Origin: Phlyctochytrium arcticum
Lineage: Eukaryota > Chytridiomycota > Chytridiomycetes > Chytridiales > Chytridiaceae
Reading direction: 5' to 3'
Assembly: GCA_025602905.1 (NCBI GenBank)
Contig: JAHLKI010000004.1
Span: forward strand, 1,364,001-1,428,000
Length of the DNA stretch: 64,000 bases
Shown in pieces: positions 42,552 to 54,037 of the stretch. Below the pieces are notes generated by a model that saw only the letters and a program-made list of their open reading frames with translations, made no database searches and was not told the DNA's origin. The position numbers and the translations under genes were made by a program. The first letter of the stretch is position 1, and each line of letters starts with the position of its first letter.

Positions 42552-43342
42552 ACAGTAGAAATTCAGAGAGATAGAGAGAGCGTGATGAGTGGGGGTGTGG
42601 GGATTCAGAGTGTGCCGGGGGGAGAAAGAAGTTGATGTGTGTGTGATTAAAAAAAAACACACCTTGACACAGCTAGAGACACACCTTTTCTGCTGAAAAG
42701 TCCACAGCCATACACTGCCCCTAACGAAAATACGCACCTTACACACCTTACACACCTTTTTTCAAAGTTATTATGAAAAAAAGGATGTTATTAAAGTATG
42801 TATATTTTACAAACTAAGCAAAATACAGATGTGTAGGTGTGTAAGCTGTGGTTTAGCTTCCCCGTAACGATTTTCTGCGAAAAAAATACACATCTTCCCC
42901 ACACGCATATAGTAAGACACTCGTATTCATCGAATATGAGAAAAGGATGCATCACAATAAAAAGTGAATCCCAATAAAACGGGCGAGATATAATTAGAGT
43001 ATAGTGAGTAAGGTAATAGGAATATAAGAGTATTCATGATTTAGAGAAGAAGCGGAATACGAGTTTTTGAGAAGCGAATTAGAATCAAGAAGATGAGAAG
43101 GAGAGTATAATAGCGATAGCTGGCCTTACCACTATTGGGTCATGATAAGCGCACTTGCACTATTGGTTCTTGAATTTTCCACTATTGGGTCTTGAATTTT
43201 CCACTGTTGGGTCTTGAATAGCGCACTTGCACTATTGGTTCTTCAACTTTCCACTATTGGTTCTTGAATAGTGACCTTCCCACTGTTGGGTCTGTTATAG
43301 TGCAGACCCTATAGTGGTACCACTATAGGGTCTGCACTATAA
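42552..43342 (-). repeat. Right terminal inverted repeat of element B
   Basis: Inverted copy of 6138-6940 with block R4, the AT-rich spacer, about seven CACTATTGG words and the terminal palindrome. It ends at the palindrome shared with element C. Differences from the left copy are mostly single substitutions. Confidence 0.85.
42657..42904 (-). repeat. Repeat block R4, right TIR copy
   Basis: Inverted copy of R1 with the same word order: ACACACCT words, TTTTCTGCTGAAAAG, AT-rich centre, CCGTAACGAT and CCCCACAC at its right end. Confidence 0.8.
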
Positions 43343-43344
43343 CA
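43293..43344. repeat. Palindromic head-to-head junction of elements B and C
   Basis: Centred on GGTACC at 43316-43321. The arms are perfect for at least 26 bp each side and extend, with one mismatch, into the first CCAATAGTG word of each element. B lies to the left and C to the right in opposite orientation, both with their fibre ends at the junction. Confidence 0.85.
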
Positions 43345-43470
43345 GACCCAATAGTGGGAAAGTACTATCCAGGAACCAATAGTGGAAAGGGCACTATTTC
43401 AGACCCAATAGTGGGAAAGAGGAAGAACCAATAGTGCCAAATTCAAGAACCAATAGTGGGCAGCGCGAGC
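43345..43470 (+). repeat. Outer end of element C: CCAATAGTG word array
   Basis: Five to six copies of the ACCCAATAGTGGG / GAACCAATAGTGG word, as in the TIRs of B but with different spacing. Similarity to B ends at about 43460. Confidence 0.7.
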
Positions 43471-43475
43471 GGGCC

Positions 43476-44370
43476 TGCAAGCAAACCTATCCATAGGATC
43501 CCCGAACGGCATTCAAGCTTGCAGTACTGTTACATGGTCATACTGCTCGAAAAACTATCGATATGATTCATATGAAATGGCCTGACACTACTATCGATTC
43601 TATTGTCTCGTATTAGCTTCTCCCATGCATCGTGAATACACCTATAAGCTTACTCGTAATACTCTAATAAAGTGGCGACCGTTTTATTCTGAATCTGGCA
43701 TGTTACCTCTTGTCCCAATTTCCCACATTTACCTCTTTTATGAATTTTTGAACTTGGTGGTCAAACCACCACCAACATTTTTGACTCGTACTGCTACACA
43801 TGACACATGGGACTTAGCTATACATGGTACTATGATCATCTCTCTACCTCTCTCTCCAATCCAATCCAATCGAGTGGGGAAACTCTGCCCCAAACTCTGC
43901 CCTAAGGTTTTGCTTCCCTTAACGAATTTTTCAAATTGGGGCAGAGTTGATGTCCAACTTTGCCCCAACTTTGCCCCAAGCCTTTTCGTGTGGGGAAGCA
44001 AAATGCAGTTTTAGAAACGAGTGGGGAACAGTGTTTCTTTTATTTGGGGCAGAGTTGATGTTAATTTTGAATTAATCTATTGTTTTTTTTAATAGGTGGT
44101 CAGCTCGCCACCACCTCAGAATACAGGAATTCCTTATAGCACAAAATTACAGCTCAACTCTGCCCCAAATCTCTTCAATCTCTTTCCCCACTCGTTTCCA
44201 AAACTCCATTTTCTTTCCCCACACGAAATTGTAGGGGCAAACTTGGGGCAGAGTTGCTTCTCATATTTCACAATTCTTTCACCCCACACGAAATATTGCG
44301 GTCTACTTGAAACTTCCAACTCAGCCCCTAATCTCTATGACTTACATATCACCCTCACCTGCTTCATCTT
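43476..44370. repeat. Non-coding end region of element C with GGGGCAGAGTT repeats
   Basis: No convincing gene. From about 43871 to 44330 the word GGGGCA(G/A)AGTTG and its complement CAACTCTGCCCC recur about eight times. They are framed by CGTGTGGGGAAG, CGAGTGGGGAA and TTAACGAA words that correspond to the frame words of the B blocks. It appears to be the element C version of the repeat block, with a replaced core word. Confidence 0.6.
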
Positions 44371-44374
44371 CATT

Positions 44375-44863
44375 CTACCATCCATTTTTATCTCTAAAAT
44401 ATGCATTGTATGCCTCCATGCCAATTTTGTTTCTGCTCATAATCTCATCAATATCTTTCAAAGAATTGAGCTTGGGAATATATACTCTCATACCGAGATT
44501 CTGTAGATAGGCTCCTCTTGTCAGTAATACAAAAAATGGTGAGAATGACTTGACAAATACTTGGCAATGCCTAATATTATACTTTTCATTTTCAACTCGT
44601 GAAGTTTCTACATCAGTTAAGCGCTTTCTCGACCAGTTTGGTTTAGAGGTTTTTTCAACTGTGTACAGTGTTCACCCCTCTCCCAAACTCTGTGTATCAA
44701 CTCGAGTCTTTCCTTCTTTTCCATCCTTGCATTTTAGGTATTTTTCATGAATAATATTGTAGTCTTCTTCACTGAATTTTTTTTGATCGTTGGCATTATA
44801 TACTAATTGTATATGACAAATAACTTGACGTGAGCACAGACGCGCACCAAGGAAACTTTTCAT
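44375..44863 (-). pseudogene. Broken homologue of the B 142-residue end-region protein (element C)
   Basis: Reads KKFSEEDYNIIHEKYLK (B: KIFSEEDFQSILERYLK), hits a stop just after GEG near 44672, then continues in another frame with VFVKSFSPF, RGAYLQNLG and LNSLKDIDEIM to a stop at 44375. The Met used by B is ACG here (about 44788-44790); an upstream Met at 44863 keeps the frame open. One indel and a lost start. Confidence 0.55.
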
Positions 44864-44895
44864 TTGATACCTTCAAGATATAGTAATATTCAAAA

Positions 44896-45234
44896 ATGTG
44901 TCCATCAGCAAAACTAATTCATCTATCGTCACCCAATGGAGAGACAGCTAAAGTGCTTCGTTTGGCTATCAATGATGAAGAGGAATTGACAAAAGTAGCT
45001 CTTGGGTTAAGAGGTAAAGACTTATATGTGTACGTGCCTCGTAGTAATTGTAATAGGAAGCTCTTTGAGAAGATAATCAGCATCTCGTCTTTGCTTCATC
45101 CCAAAAAGGATGAGAAATTAAGAAGAGATTTTTTGAGTAACGGGTGGCTGAATATCAGTGATTCAAAACTGGCAATAGGATGCGAAAGGAACACTTGCAT
45201 TGAAGTCTTTGAGCTGATATGTAACGAGTTTTAA
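44896..45234 (+). CDS. Small conserved gene convergent with the fibre (element C copy)
   Basis: 112 residues, MCPSAKLIHLSSPNGETAKVLRL..., the only intact B/C-lineage copy. It has the shared DEEEL, GKDLYVYV and LFEKIISISS segments. It overlaps the fibre stop by 4 nt on the opposite strand. Function unknown; its constant place beside the fibre in all three elements is its main clue. Confidence 0.65.
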   Translation: MCPSAKLIHLSSPNGETAKVLRLAINDEEELTKVALGLRGKDLYVYVPRSNCNRKLFEKIISISSLLHPKKDEKLRRDFLSNGWLNISDSKLAIGCERNTCIEVFELICNEF

Positions 45235-48200
45235 TATTCAATCATCTGAAGTTCAACTCTGCAGTTACCGTCAAACGAAACATTACTACCAGACCATGTA
45301 AGAGTAAACGTATGACTTCCTGGTACAAGCCCGCTTGATATGGCATGGAGTGGAAAGCGAATGACCTGACCTTGATATCTCCAAAACAAGTAGATTGTTT
45401 TTATCGGCTGTCCATCCACACGAAGAATAGCGTCCACACCAAATTGATCACTTCCGCACCACAGAGATACGCTTCCTGTGTACATCTGTATACTTCTAGT
45501 AGTTGTGAAAGTCTTTGAAAATTGGGCAACAACTCCAGTTGCCGGGTACGATACATTATCCCATATTGTTGTTGCGACGGGTCGAGTCAGTAATCCCTGC
45601 CCGTCCAGATATACTGTAATCCTCCAGAGGGTGCTTTGATATACATTGTATTTTGATAAGGGGGTGACGTGGCGGTATTCCCGATCCCGATAAATCCAGA
45701 GACAGTAGAATCATTGTTTTCAAATTGAATGGTTGAATAACCACCAGAATGACGGTTCTTTACTTTCAACACATTGCTTACAAAATTAGACTGGATTATG
45801 CTAGTTGTGATTGAATTGAATCCAAAGTCAATTTGTGATTCGGTGGATACTTTCCCGGCCCCACCAATTGGACAAAGACGTAAGGATAAATCGCTCGAAT
45901 ACCACCCAATGAATCTATGATTCGTGATGGTATCAAAAAAGTGGAGATCTCCATTTGAGTGGGATGGCGTACATCATATATACAAATTTCCCAAGTTAAT
46001 TTGTGAGAATCCAGTATTCGGGATATTCAAATACGAGCCATTTATTGTAATGTCGCCAGTTGTTGTTAGACTAGGTAACGTGGCTGTTATAGATGAAAGT
46101 GCTGTCAAATTTGGATGACTAGACTGTTTGTTACCAAGAGATGTAATTAATGAATTGCCAGCAACGAATATGTTGGTACCCACATAGAGTGATTTTACAA
46201 CATGAACATTTCCATCTGGTCTTAATTGAAGAATATGAGATGATTGATTAAAATTGTAGAAGCCTATTGAACCGTTAGGCAAACCGCCCGTACCAGCTTG
46301 CCCTGCATGATATATGCCCCATTGGCAACTAGATGATGCATTATTCATGGAAATTATAGCATTTCCTGCTGTTGCTGTTGAAGGAGCATTGACGGTAATG
46401 GCATTTGGTTGATTACCGGCTCCAAGATTCAATGTTAAAACTTTGGATGAAATTGTATCGATTACTTGCATCGCATTGGCGACTATCGTTTTAGCTACAC
46501 TTAAGCCTCCGGCAATTCGAAATGAACCATTATTTGTTGTAGTAGTATCGGTCAATGAGAAAAATAACGCTGTACCGTCTCCGAGCAATTGTGATATGAC
46601 TGTTGTGCCTCCATACCATTTAAATCCATTTGAATTATTATTAGCTGGTATCGAAAACCACATATTAGCACTTTCCATGCCGATTGCATAATCCACTGCA
46701 TTAGAACTGACAGCAGGATACATTACAACTTTTGTACCGGGACTTGTGGTAAATGAAGGGTTAGATACGATAGTTGCAAAATTGAGATACTTGGAAAGAT
46801 TGACACCACCAGCAACTCTTAAGGCATTTTCAGAAGTTGAATACAGATCAAGTATTCCGTCAGATGCTATATTGAGTATTTGCGTTTCTGTTGTACAGTA
46901 GAATTCGCAGGTCTCGTAAAGAAAGCGAAAGCACCAGTGCCTCTCCCATCAAGGCGAAAACCTAAACCAGGATATATCGTATTCTTGTTTGAAGCGTGGA
47001 AATTGGTTTCTAAATTTATACTAGGTGTTGTTCCGCCCAATTCTGTTGTAATACCTGCCGGTGCAGTATAGTTTCCGAGATTTATAGATGATCCTAAATC
47101 TATTTTCGTTCCTAGTAAAAGTCCTGTGACATCAGTGGATGCCAAATCGACAGCATTCTTCAATGCTAATGCGGCAAACGCTGGTTTGTTGAGAATATTT
47201 GCATATTCTATTTGACCACTAGATGCCGATGAAGAAAGGCCTAACGTTGTTTTAATAGATGCGGCATTACCCGAGGTAATGAGTGTTTGAAGCGTACTTG
47301 TATTCACATTTGCGACAGGAAGAACACCTGTAATATCTGATGTAGATAGGTCAACAGAGTTTTTCAAAGCCAATGCTCCGAGTAATGGTTTGTTTATTAT
47401 ATTAGAATAATCTAATGTTCTTACAATTTTTAGATTCTTGAATTCCTCCTTCTGAGCATACGACCCCGACCACGAGCTAATTCCCAGGCACGTGTTTTGT
47501 GTATTAACAGCAGTAATACTTTCAAGTCCCTCATTAGAGATTTTCAGAACATCATTAACATATAAGTACATGGAACCATTGTTGTAAACAATTTTAATAG
47601 AATACCATGTATTTGCCGTCGGAAACATACTGAGATAAGATGGTCCCGCTACATTAGCATTAGGCGTTCTCAAAGTCGTCACTTGATTGAATCGGGCATA
47701 TTGGAAACCGTATGAAGGAATGGCCCCATTCATAAACGTATTCGAGGTTGTTGGTTGAAAGAAGGAAATAAACGATCCATCTCCTACACCTGCCCATCTG
47801 TACTGGATAGTTAATACAAATGAATTCCCTGGATTCATTTTGTAAAGATACGTACCATTTATCTGTGATCCAATAATAGTAGTAACAATTCCAGTTGTTG
47901 AATCATATGTGGCATTTCCGGCAAGTATTGCCGCGCTTGATAAATTTCCTCTAGTCTCTCGTTCATCTATAAGAACAATGTTATTCAAGTTTGAAAGAAT
48001 TGGAGCATTCAGATCACCCGTGATTGCTAGTGAAGATATAGTTGGTGTAGATGTGGAGAGACTATTGAGGTTTGAATGAACATCTTGTTTCAATGCTAGA
48101 TTCGGGGTATTTCCAATAAGTGAATAATCCAATTTTGCGGAACTTGTAATCAAAGGGTGTTTTGTTGCTAAACCTGAAGTTAGAGAACTCGTTAATGCAT

Positions 48201-50935
48201 ATGGTGAAAGATCCGGAGTTCCTGAAACGTTTGTATAAGCGATCATGTTACTTGATGAAATGACATCTTGCTTACTGTTCTGCAATCCTGTAATCAATCC
48301 TCTGACAGCCGTATCATTGTACGCCTCAGTCTTCAACGCATATACGGCCAAATTTGGTACATTACTGAGTAATGAGTAGTCAAGTTTGTTTCCAGATGTA
48401 ATGGTATTCTGTTTTGATGTCAGTCCAGTCGCGAATGCAGCGTTTGATACATATCCAGTGAGTGTGCTTGTTAAAGACGTATTCGAGACGTAATTTGCTG
48501 CAATATTCGAAATTGTTGCATATATGGACAAATTCGGAACTCCCTCGAGTAATGAATACGACAATTTGTTGTCAGTTGCAATTTTTGGTTGAAAATTAGC
48601 ATATAGTGTTGATTCTAAACCAGAAAGTAGGAGGTTAGTATCTTCAAGTTCATTTCCCAATGGACTCACCAAAGAACCAACTAGAGTAATACTGTAGTTG
48701 AAGGCTGAATAACCTCAGCGTTGTACTGTCTTAGCATCTCGAGGTTGATTCCAGTTTGTGGATATTCTGATTCGATGCCTAACCACCCGCAGCTAGGAGA
48801 GGTGTCCCATAATATTCTCGTAACGTCACATCCATTCGAATCTGGTAGCGTAGCAATGACAACGTTAGAACCGTCTTGTAACTCGTAGTTTCCATTGGAA
48901 TCTAGTATGGGAGCACCATTAGTATCTTCCTTTCTTTTTCTTTCACGGCCGAATATCGAAATCCAGCCTCCAGTCAATCCTGTCAAAGCTCCTTCTAACA
49001 TCCCACCGCCCAAAGCACCAACTGCGGAAGAGGCCGAGCCGATAGCGCCCCCGACCCCGAATACTGACCCAGCTAAAGGACCAAGAACACCGCTCAAACC
49101 ACCTGTAATGGAGATCACATCTCCACCAGTGCCTCCCGACTTGAGCACTTGTCCTTCATTACCTTCGGTGAATTCTTCTTGTGGTGAATCTTCAGTTCTC
49201 TCTTGTTTGAAGGTATCTATAGAACTAATTGACTATCCAGAACCAGTCGGAGTCACCAAGATTCCCGTTCCACCCACCAAAGTCATAGTATTGTTGATGG
49301 ATCTACCAGCGACATTGATAAATGTGCCCCCGATATATGGTTGCTCTTCAGGTGCTTCGTATTCATATGTTGATGAGATGGTGTTGCCTGTGATCTGAAT
49401 ATTATTTCCCGCTTGGTAATTCCCCCTTATGTCATTTCCTACCCGAACAATACCGTTAGACGCTGTGAGCTTTTCAGTAATGTGATTCTTACTTGAGTTC
49501 ATCTCCAATGCCCCGTCAACGGTAAGGTCCAACGAAACTTCATGGCTGGAATTCTCGTGGAGCCCCTGTCCAAAGGTGCGCAAGTCTGTAAGAATGCTGC
49601 CGTCAAACTCGATATTCCCCTGCGTCTGCAAATCAAGGTATACCTCGTTCCCGTTACGAATTCCTAGCGAATTATTAGACTGGAATATCAATCCGCTCGT
49701 CAATTTCCCCTCTGCATTCAGTCTGATGCTTGAGTTGTTCACCAAATTCGCGAGATTCACTCCTAGCATATTTGTCACATCAGTCAGCAATGAGTCATCG
49801 TGACACAGTGACACGATTTTTCGGCCGAACGACTCGCCGGAGATTTCAATGGAATTTCCAGCTTGATACAATTGTTCGACGTAGGCTGCTGTGGTCAAGG
49901 TACTTTTATTTGATATCACAAAGTCTTGCTTGCCAATAACATAGTCTACTTGTACTGTAGCTGTCTGAGCGTGTTGTTGAATACGAGATTCGAGGATTGA
50001 TTCATTCCGACTCCCGTTCCACCGCCGTAGTACACCAGTCCCAATCCTTCACTCTTTACACCAAGACGATTGCCCTCCTGTGTGAGATTATTGGTGTCGA
50101 CCAACAACTTGACGAGAGAAGCATCGAATGCCTCGAGTGGGTCTTTATAGACTGAAATGGCTTGACTCCCTTTCAAGTATTCCGTTGCCTCTTTGGCATT
50201 CAACTTTCCATCTTTGATTTCCAAACGGGATCCAATCTTCAAGGAGACTTCCTCGTCTACTTCATCAAGAGGTTCATTGAATACAAGTTTATCAGGTATT
50301 TTGGCAGACAATTCATTATTGGAGATTCTCATTGTGTCGGAATCCAGATTCAACGTCATTCTATGAGAATTGAATGCATCAAATTTGAAACCCGGACCGA
50401 TCTTCAACTCCAAGCCTTTCGCAAACAATGTCCCATCCTCAAAATACCCCTCGTTATCTTGGAAATGGGACGAATATTCCAGTTCTATGTTACCATCATC
50501 ATTGATGAAAAGAGGGGAATTGACATTCTGGGCACGATTCGAAAGTTTTCCGCTGTTAGTAACAAAGAGTGATGACTGCTCGTCAACCAACAATCCAACC
50601 TCGCCGTTTTCGTTCCGATGGACAGGATCTGAATACAAAGTTTCTAATACCGCCAGTTTACCATCTACCAACTCAAGTGTGTTCTCGTCGTAATTCAGTG
50701 AAACCAAAGCGGAACCGTCTTCGACGTTTGTGGTTAAAGGTACGTCGGTCTCTATATTGTTGACCAGTAACTGACCATTCTTGTTAGAGATTGATTGAAA
50801 TGCTCCCTTGTCGAAATTTTCTATATAGACGTTATTGCCAAGACCTTTGATGCTATTTGTGACTAAAGGAGAAACGAGGTTCGTCCTCTCAAGCGTTCGT
50901 AGACCACTACTGTTGCGCCCGTTAAGGTCCTTCAT
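45231..50935 (-). pseudogene. Giant fibre/tail-spike-like protein of element C, many frameshifts
   Basis: Begins at 50935 (MKDLNGRNSSGLRTLE) and ends at 45231 (..NCRVELQMIEY). Open pieces at about 50935-49946, 49919-49233, 49148-48681, 48672-46867, 46723-45974, 45772-45556 and 45485-45231 lie in different frames, so at least six indels or stops are present. The N-terminal third is close to B, including the Gly-rich and RERKRKED segments and the Cys module. The shaft is longer and more divergent (for example the FVLTIQYRWAGVGDGSF module near 47800), and the C-terminal head is again B-like (VSLWCGSDQFG..FTLTWSGSN). Same inferred attachment role. Confidence 0.75.
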
Positions 50936-50994
50936 GTTCAAATATAGCTTTTATCTTGGAAATTTATATCAAACAACCAACATCGTATTCAATC

Positions 50995-51321
50995 TTAAAT
51001 TGGCGCTCTTTCAAGATGATCAAGGAATTTGTCGGTACCCTTGTGGTATTCTGTCACTCGTTTTAAACCAAGATCTGCCAACTCTTGTCCTTTTTGAGAG
51101 TAATCGTTGACTTTGGAGTTTTTGAATAGTTCATTGCTCTGTATTCCTTTGTTCACATGGGTAAGAAGTTTGTGACCTTTAGTTGCAATATTTACAGCAT
51201 TATTCAGAAAGTTTCGAGTTTGGGTGATTGGTCTACTTGAAAGAAACGTATTCAGTCCTCCTTTTGCTCTATTTAGAAAGCCAACCATGTATTCTTTTCC
51301 GTTCTTAATATAAGAATACAT
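50995..51321 (-). CDS. Conserved small basic protein (element C copy)
   Basis: 108 residues, nearly identical to 20823-21152 in B (MVGFLNRAKGGLNTFLSSRP..., C-terminal HLERAPI). It is divergent from the virion-type gene with 12 bp between starts, and about 60 bp upstream of the fibre on the same strand. The frame is intact even though the large neighbours are broken. Function unknown. Confidence 0.6.
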   Translation of the reverse strand: MYSYIKNGKEYMVGFLNRAKGGLNTFLSSRPITQTRNFLNNAVNIATKGHKLLTHVNKGIQSNELFKNSKVNDYSQKGQELADLGLKRVTEYHKGTDKFLDHLERAPI

Positions 51322-51333
51322 TTTATTACATAG

Positions 51334-52490
51334 ATGTCGTTGGGATATCTACCAGTGAAAACAAGACAGGGAGTATTCGCAAATGAAGATTCGATTGTTA
51401 ATATTCATGGTACACAGTATGCCTTTATCAATGGATTGAGAGGTCCCAAAAACACATATGATCGAGGATTCCACAAGCAGTTCTATGTCCCGAATATCGG
51501 AACGGTAAGGCATCAAAAGGAGCAAATATTGGAACTTGAAAACTCATCATGGACACCAGGCCCAAAAGTAACCAAAGTTTCCAGGGACGCAGTTGAGGCG
51601 ATGCATACTGTGCAAAAAGAGAAAGCAAATCAGTACTACTTTGATGAGCTCGATAAGAACAACTTGTTTCCTCGTTCTGGCCGGCCCGTTCGAATGACAC
51701 GCACTCTAGCAACTCATTCCAATGGCGACGGCACATATAACATGTTCAGTCAACCCGGCTATATTCGTGCTCAACAGAATAATGATGGTCTTGGTGATGT
51801 ACCCGGTGTCGTATACAAAGAAGATTCCAAACTACCCACGAGGGCCAATGCGCCTACAGAAAAGGTCATCTTGGGTAGTCGAACCGTGATGCAGCAAACA
51901 GATACCTTTAACAATTTATCAACTGAAACCGGGGCTATCGGAAATGTCCCTCGTACACCGTATCCTGGATTTGATCAACAACAAACATCAGTCAGTGATA
52001 TTCCAGTCAAAGATTTGCGAACAATGGATACTCAGACGGAGCATGAAATCGATAGAGATGTACTCGATGCACTGTTTTCGAATGATGTCAAATTTCAGAT
52101 ATATTTGATCAGTTGAAAGCGTCCAATAATATTCTGCGTGATCAACTCGGATCTCAGAATCAGCAAATCGGTTCCATGACTTTGCAGACGTACACCGTAT
52201 TCCGACATCTTCTAGAGAGTATTGGTATAAATCACGAAACGATTCCAGAACATCCAACTCCCGACTTCATGATACGAACGTTGAAAGCAGTCAAAGATGC
52301 CAGTCCGGTTGCTTTGAAAGAGACAGCGAATATGATCAGTCTCTTGCAGAATTTGCAGCGTGTAACAGAAGTTGAATCGAAAGGAACGCAAGTTCCACCT
52401 CGGAAAACAAATAAGCCATTTCCAATCGATACGAAGAATCTCTACCCCAAAGTAGAGAATGTTGACAAAGTACCCAGTCTCGCCAAACCC
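51334..52490 (+). pseudogene. Virion-type/scaffold-like protein of element C, frameshifted and truncated by rearrangement
   Basis: Starts MSLGYLPVKTRQGVFANEDS and keeps the N-terminal segment deleted in B (FINGLRGPKNTYDRGF). A one-base deletion near 52107 shifts the frame; the duplicated copy at 60415 still has the missing T. Homology to B (KNLYPKVENVDKVPS) stops at about 52490, where host-like sequence begins. The Pro-rich linker and basic tail are gone. Confidence 0.6.
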
Positions 52491-53430
52491 AGATATCCAT
52501 GGTCCCTTCACTGCCCTATGTGAGCAGCTTTGCAAATGAATCTTTGTGCTGGAGTACCCGGTGAGTACAGCGAATGAGTTCTGTAAATTCCGACATTGTA
52601 CAGTCGAGACTGCCGGGGAGGAGTTCATTGGCCGACTGAGCAACGCCGTTGACTCCTTTGTACAGAAACTGTCTTTCGATGATTTCCATGAGCGCAACCT
52701 GATCCGATGCATCAATTGTTTGGAGGGCTGCAATCATCGCTTCAACCGGCCCAGTCGCAGTGTTCTCCACGGCCGTGCCCGTTTTCCCGTGGTTTTTGAA
52801 AATCCCCATTGTAGATAGCTTCGACGGAACACCTGCAACCAGGACACAGTGATATGGTAGACTAGAAAAATGTAGCTGGGTGTCAAGAGGTGACCAGACT
52901 TGGATGCAGCACATGAGACCTGCCTTCTAAACCGCTGGTTGTCCTGGAAGGTCGTGACCACTCTAGAGTTGAGGCTGTTGAGACCGAGTCCGAGTGATGA
53001 AGATAATGGTCACCAATGACGATACTATCCGCGCTGATGGTAAAGGTGCTGCTTTTCGTGCTTTCGTTCTGCTTGCGCAGAGCAAAAGCCTCACGAGTAA
53101 CGCGAAACACTTTCGATTTTTCATCTCTGTACACAAACCGCCATCTCTGCAAAGTGGTCTGGGCTTGATGCCTATTGAGACGAGGTGAAGCCACTTTTGA
53201 ACGAGATCAATTTTGTGTTGAATATAGGGGATGACTTCCTGTGCCGGCAAATTATTGGCGGCGAATTCGGCCCACTTTTGATCCCAAATTCTTCGGTAGC
53301 AGATTGTACTCTCTAAAAGGGGAGGTATGAGCAACGTGGCAAATTAACTATCTTCGATGATATCATGATAAGCGTTAGTACCTGACTCCAGTGTTTCTTA
53401 AATGCCTCCTCCCTCACCGAGTCGTCGAGA
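52064..53430 (+). repeat. Direct duplication, first copy (second copy 60415-61782)
   Basis: About 1.37 kb nearly identical at a spacing of 8352 bp. Each copy holds the tail of the virion-type gene fused to host-like DNA. The second copy ends at GTCGTCGAGA (61773-61782), where the penton gene begins, while the first runs on into the tandem repeats. Confidence 0.85.
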
Positions 53431-53480
53431 GCTTGAGCAAATTTCTGAGAATGTGCCATCGGCAGAGTAAGAAGTTTTTC
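52491..53480 (-). pseudogene. Fragment of an unrecognised, probably intron-containing host-like gene
   Basis: The minus strand shows protein-like segments in more than one frame: LPIEKLLTLPMAHSQKFAQA with SVREEAFKKHWSQ; then, after a possible GTACTA..TTTTAG intron (about 53306-53387), WDQKWAEFAANNLPAQEVI; then RWRFVYRDEKSKVFRV; and further on VENTATGPVEAMIAALQ. The segments follow one another in order, as exons or frameshifted parts of one gene. No family was recognised. It is duplicated at 60850-61760 and its 5' part recurs in each tandem unit. Confidence 0.35.
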
Positions 53481-54037
53481 GATAGGCAGATCATGTATCA
53501 AAGAGGTCCCTCTGAGGAATTAATCATTGGCCCATAGGCCCCGCATTGTGGTGTTGCTCGCCTGGGGCTACTTGCTCGATGGTTTGTCCCGTTGAATGGT
53601 TGGAGCACTTTCTCCCACCATCTGTCTTGAAGAGTCCCACCACTGTCGGCACTTGATTTCGGCCTTGTCGAATCGACGCGGAGTATGTCGGAATGACAAT
53701 CCTCCCCCTCCGTTCCCTCCCGTATGAAAGTGGCGCGTCGGCACAGGAATTTGGGACCGACGTCCCCCCACAACGTCCTTGAACGTCAAGTCTTTGACAG
53801 CTGCAACAACCAACAGTGACAGAAGTCGTTACAAAGTACCCAAACTACCTCCCTCCAACTTCCATTCCTCTATTGGGTACGGTTGGCGCCGGCAATCCTC
53901 GAAATCCGAGTCGCGTTGCTGCTGCTCGCGTGGTCGCGTCGCAAGATTCACAACACACAGATTCAACCAAGCTCGCCACCTCCCCAACATGGTGAGTGTC
54001 TGCAAATAGTCGTTTTGTTGGGGTCTTCCTGAAGCAT

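Noticed and set aside
43625..44014. 129-codon frame in the end region of element C
   Set aside because: Its second half is read through the GGGGCAGAGTT repeats and it has no counterpart at the ends of A or B; probably chance.
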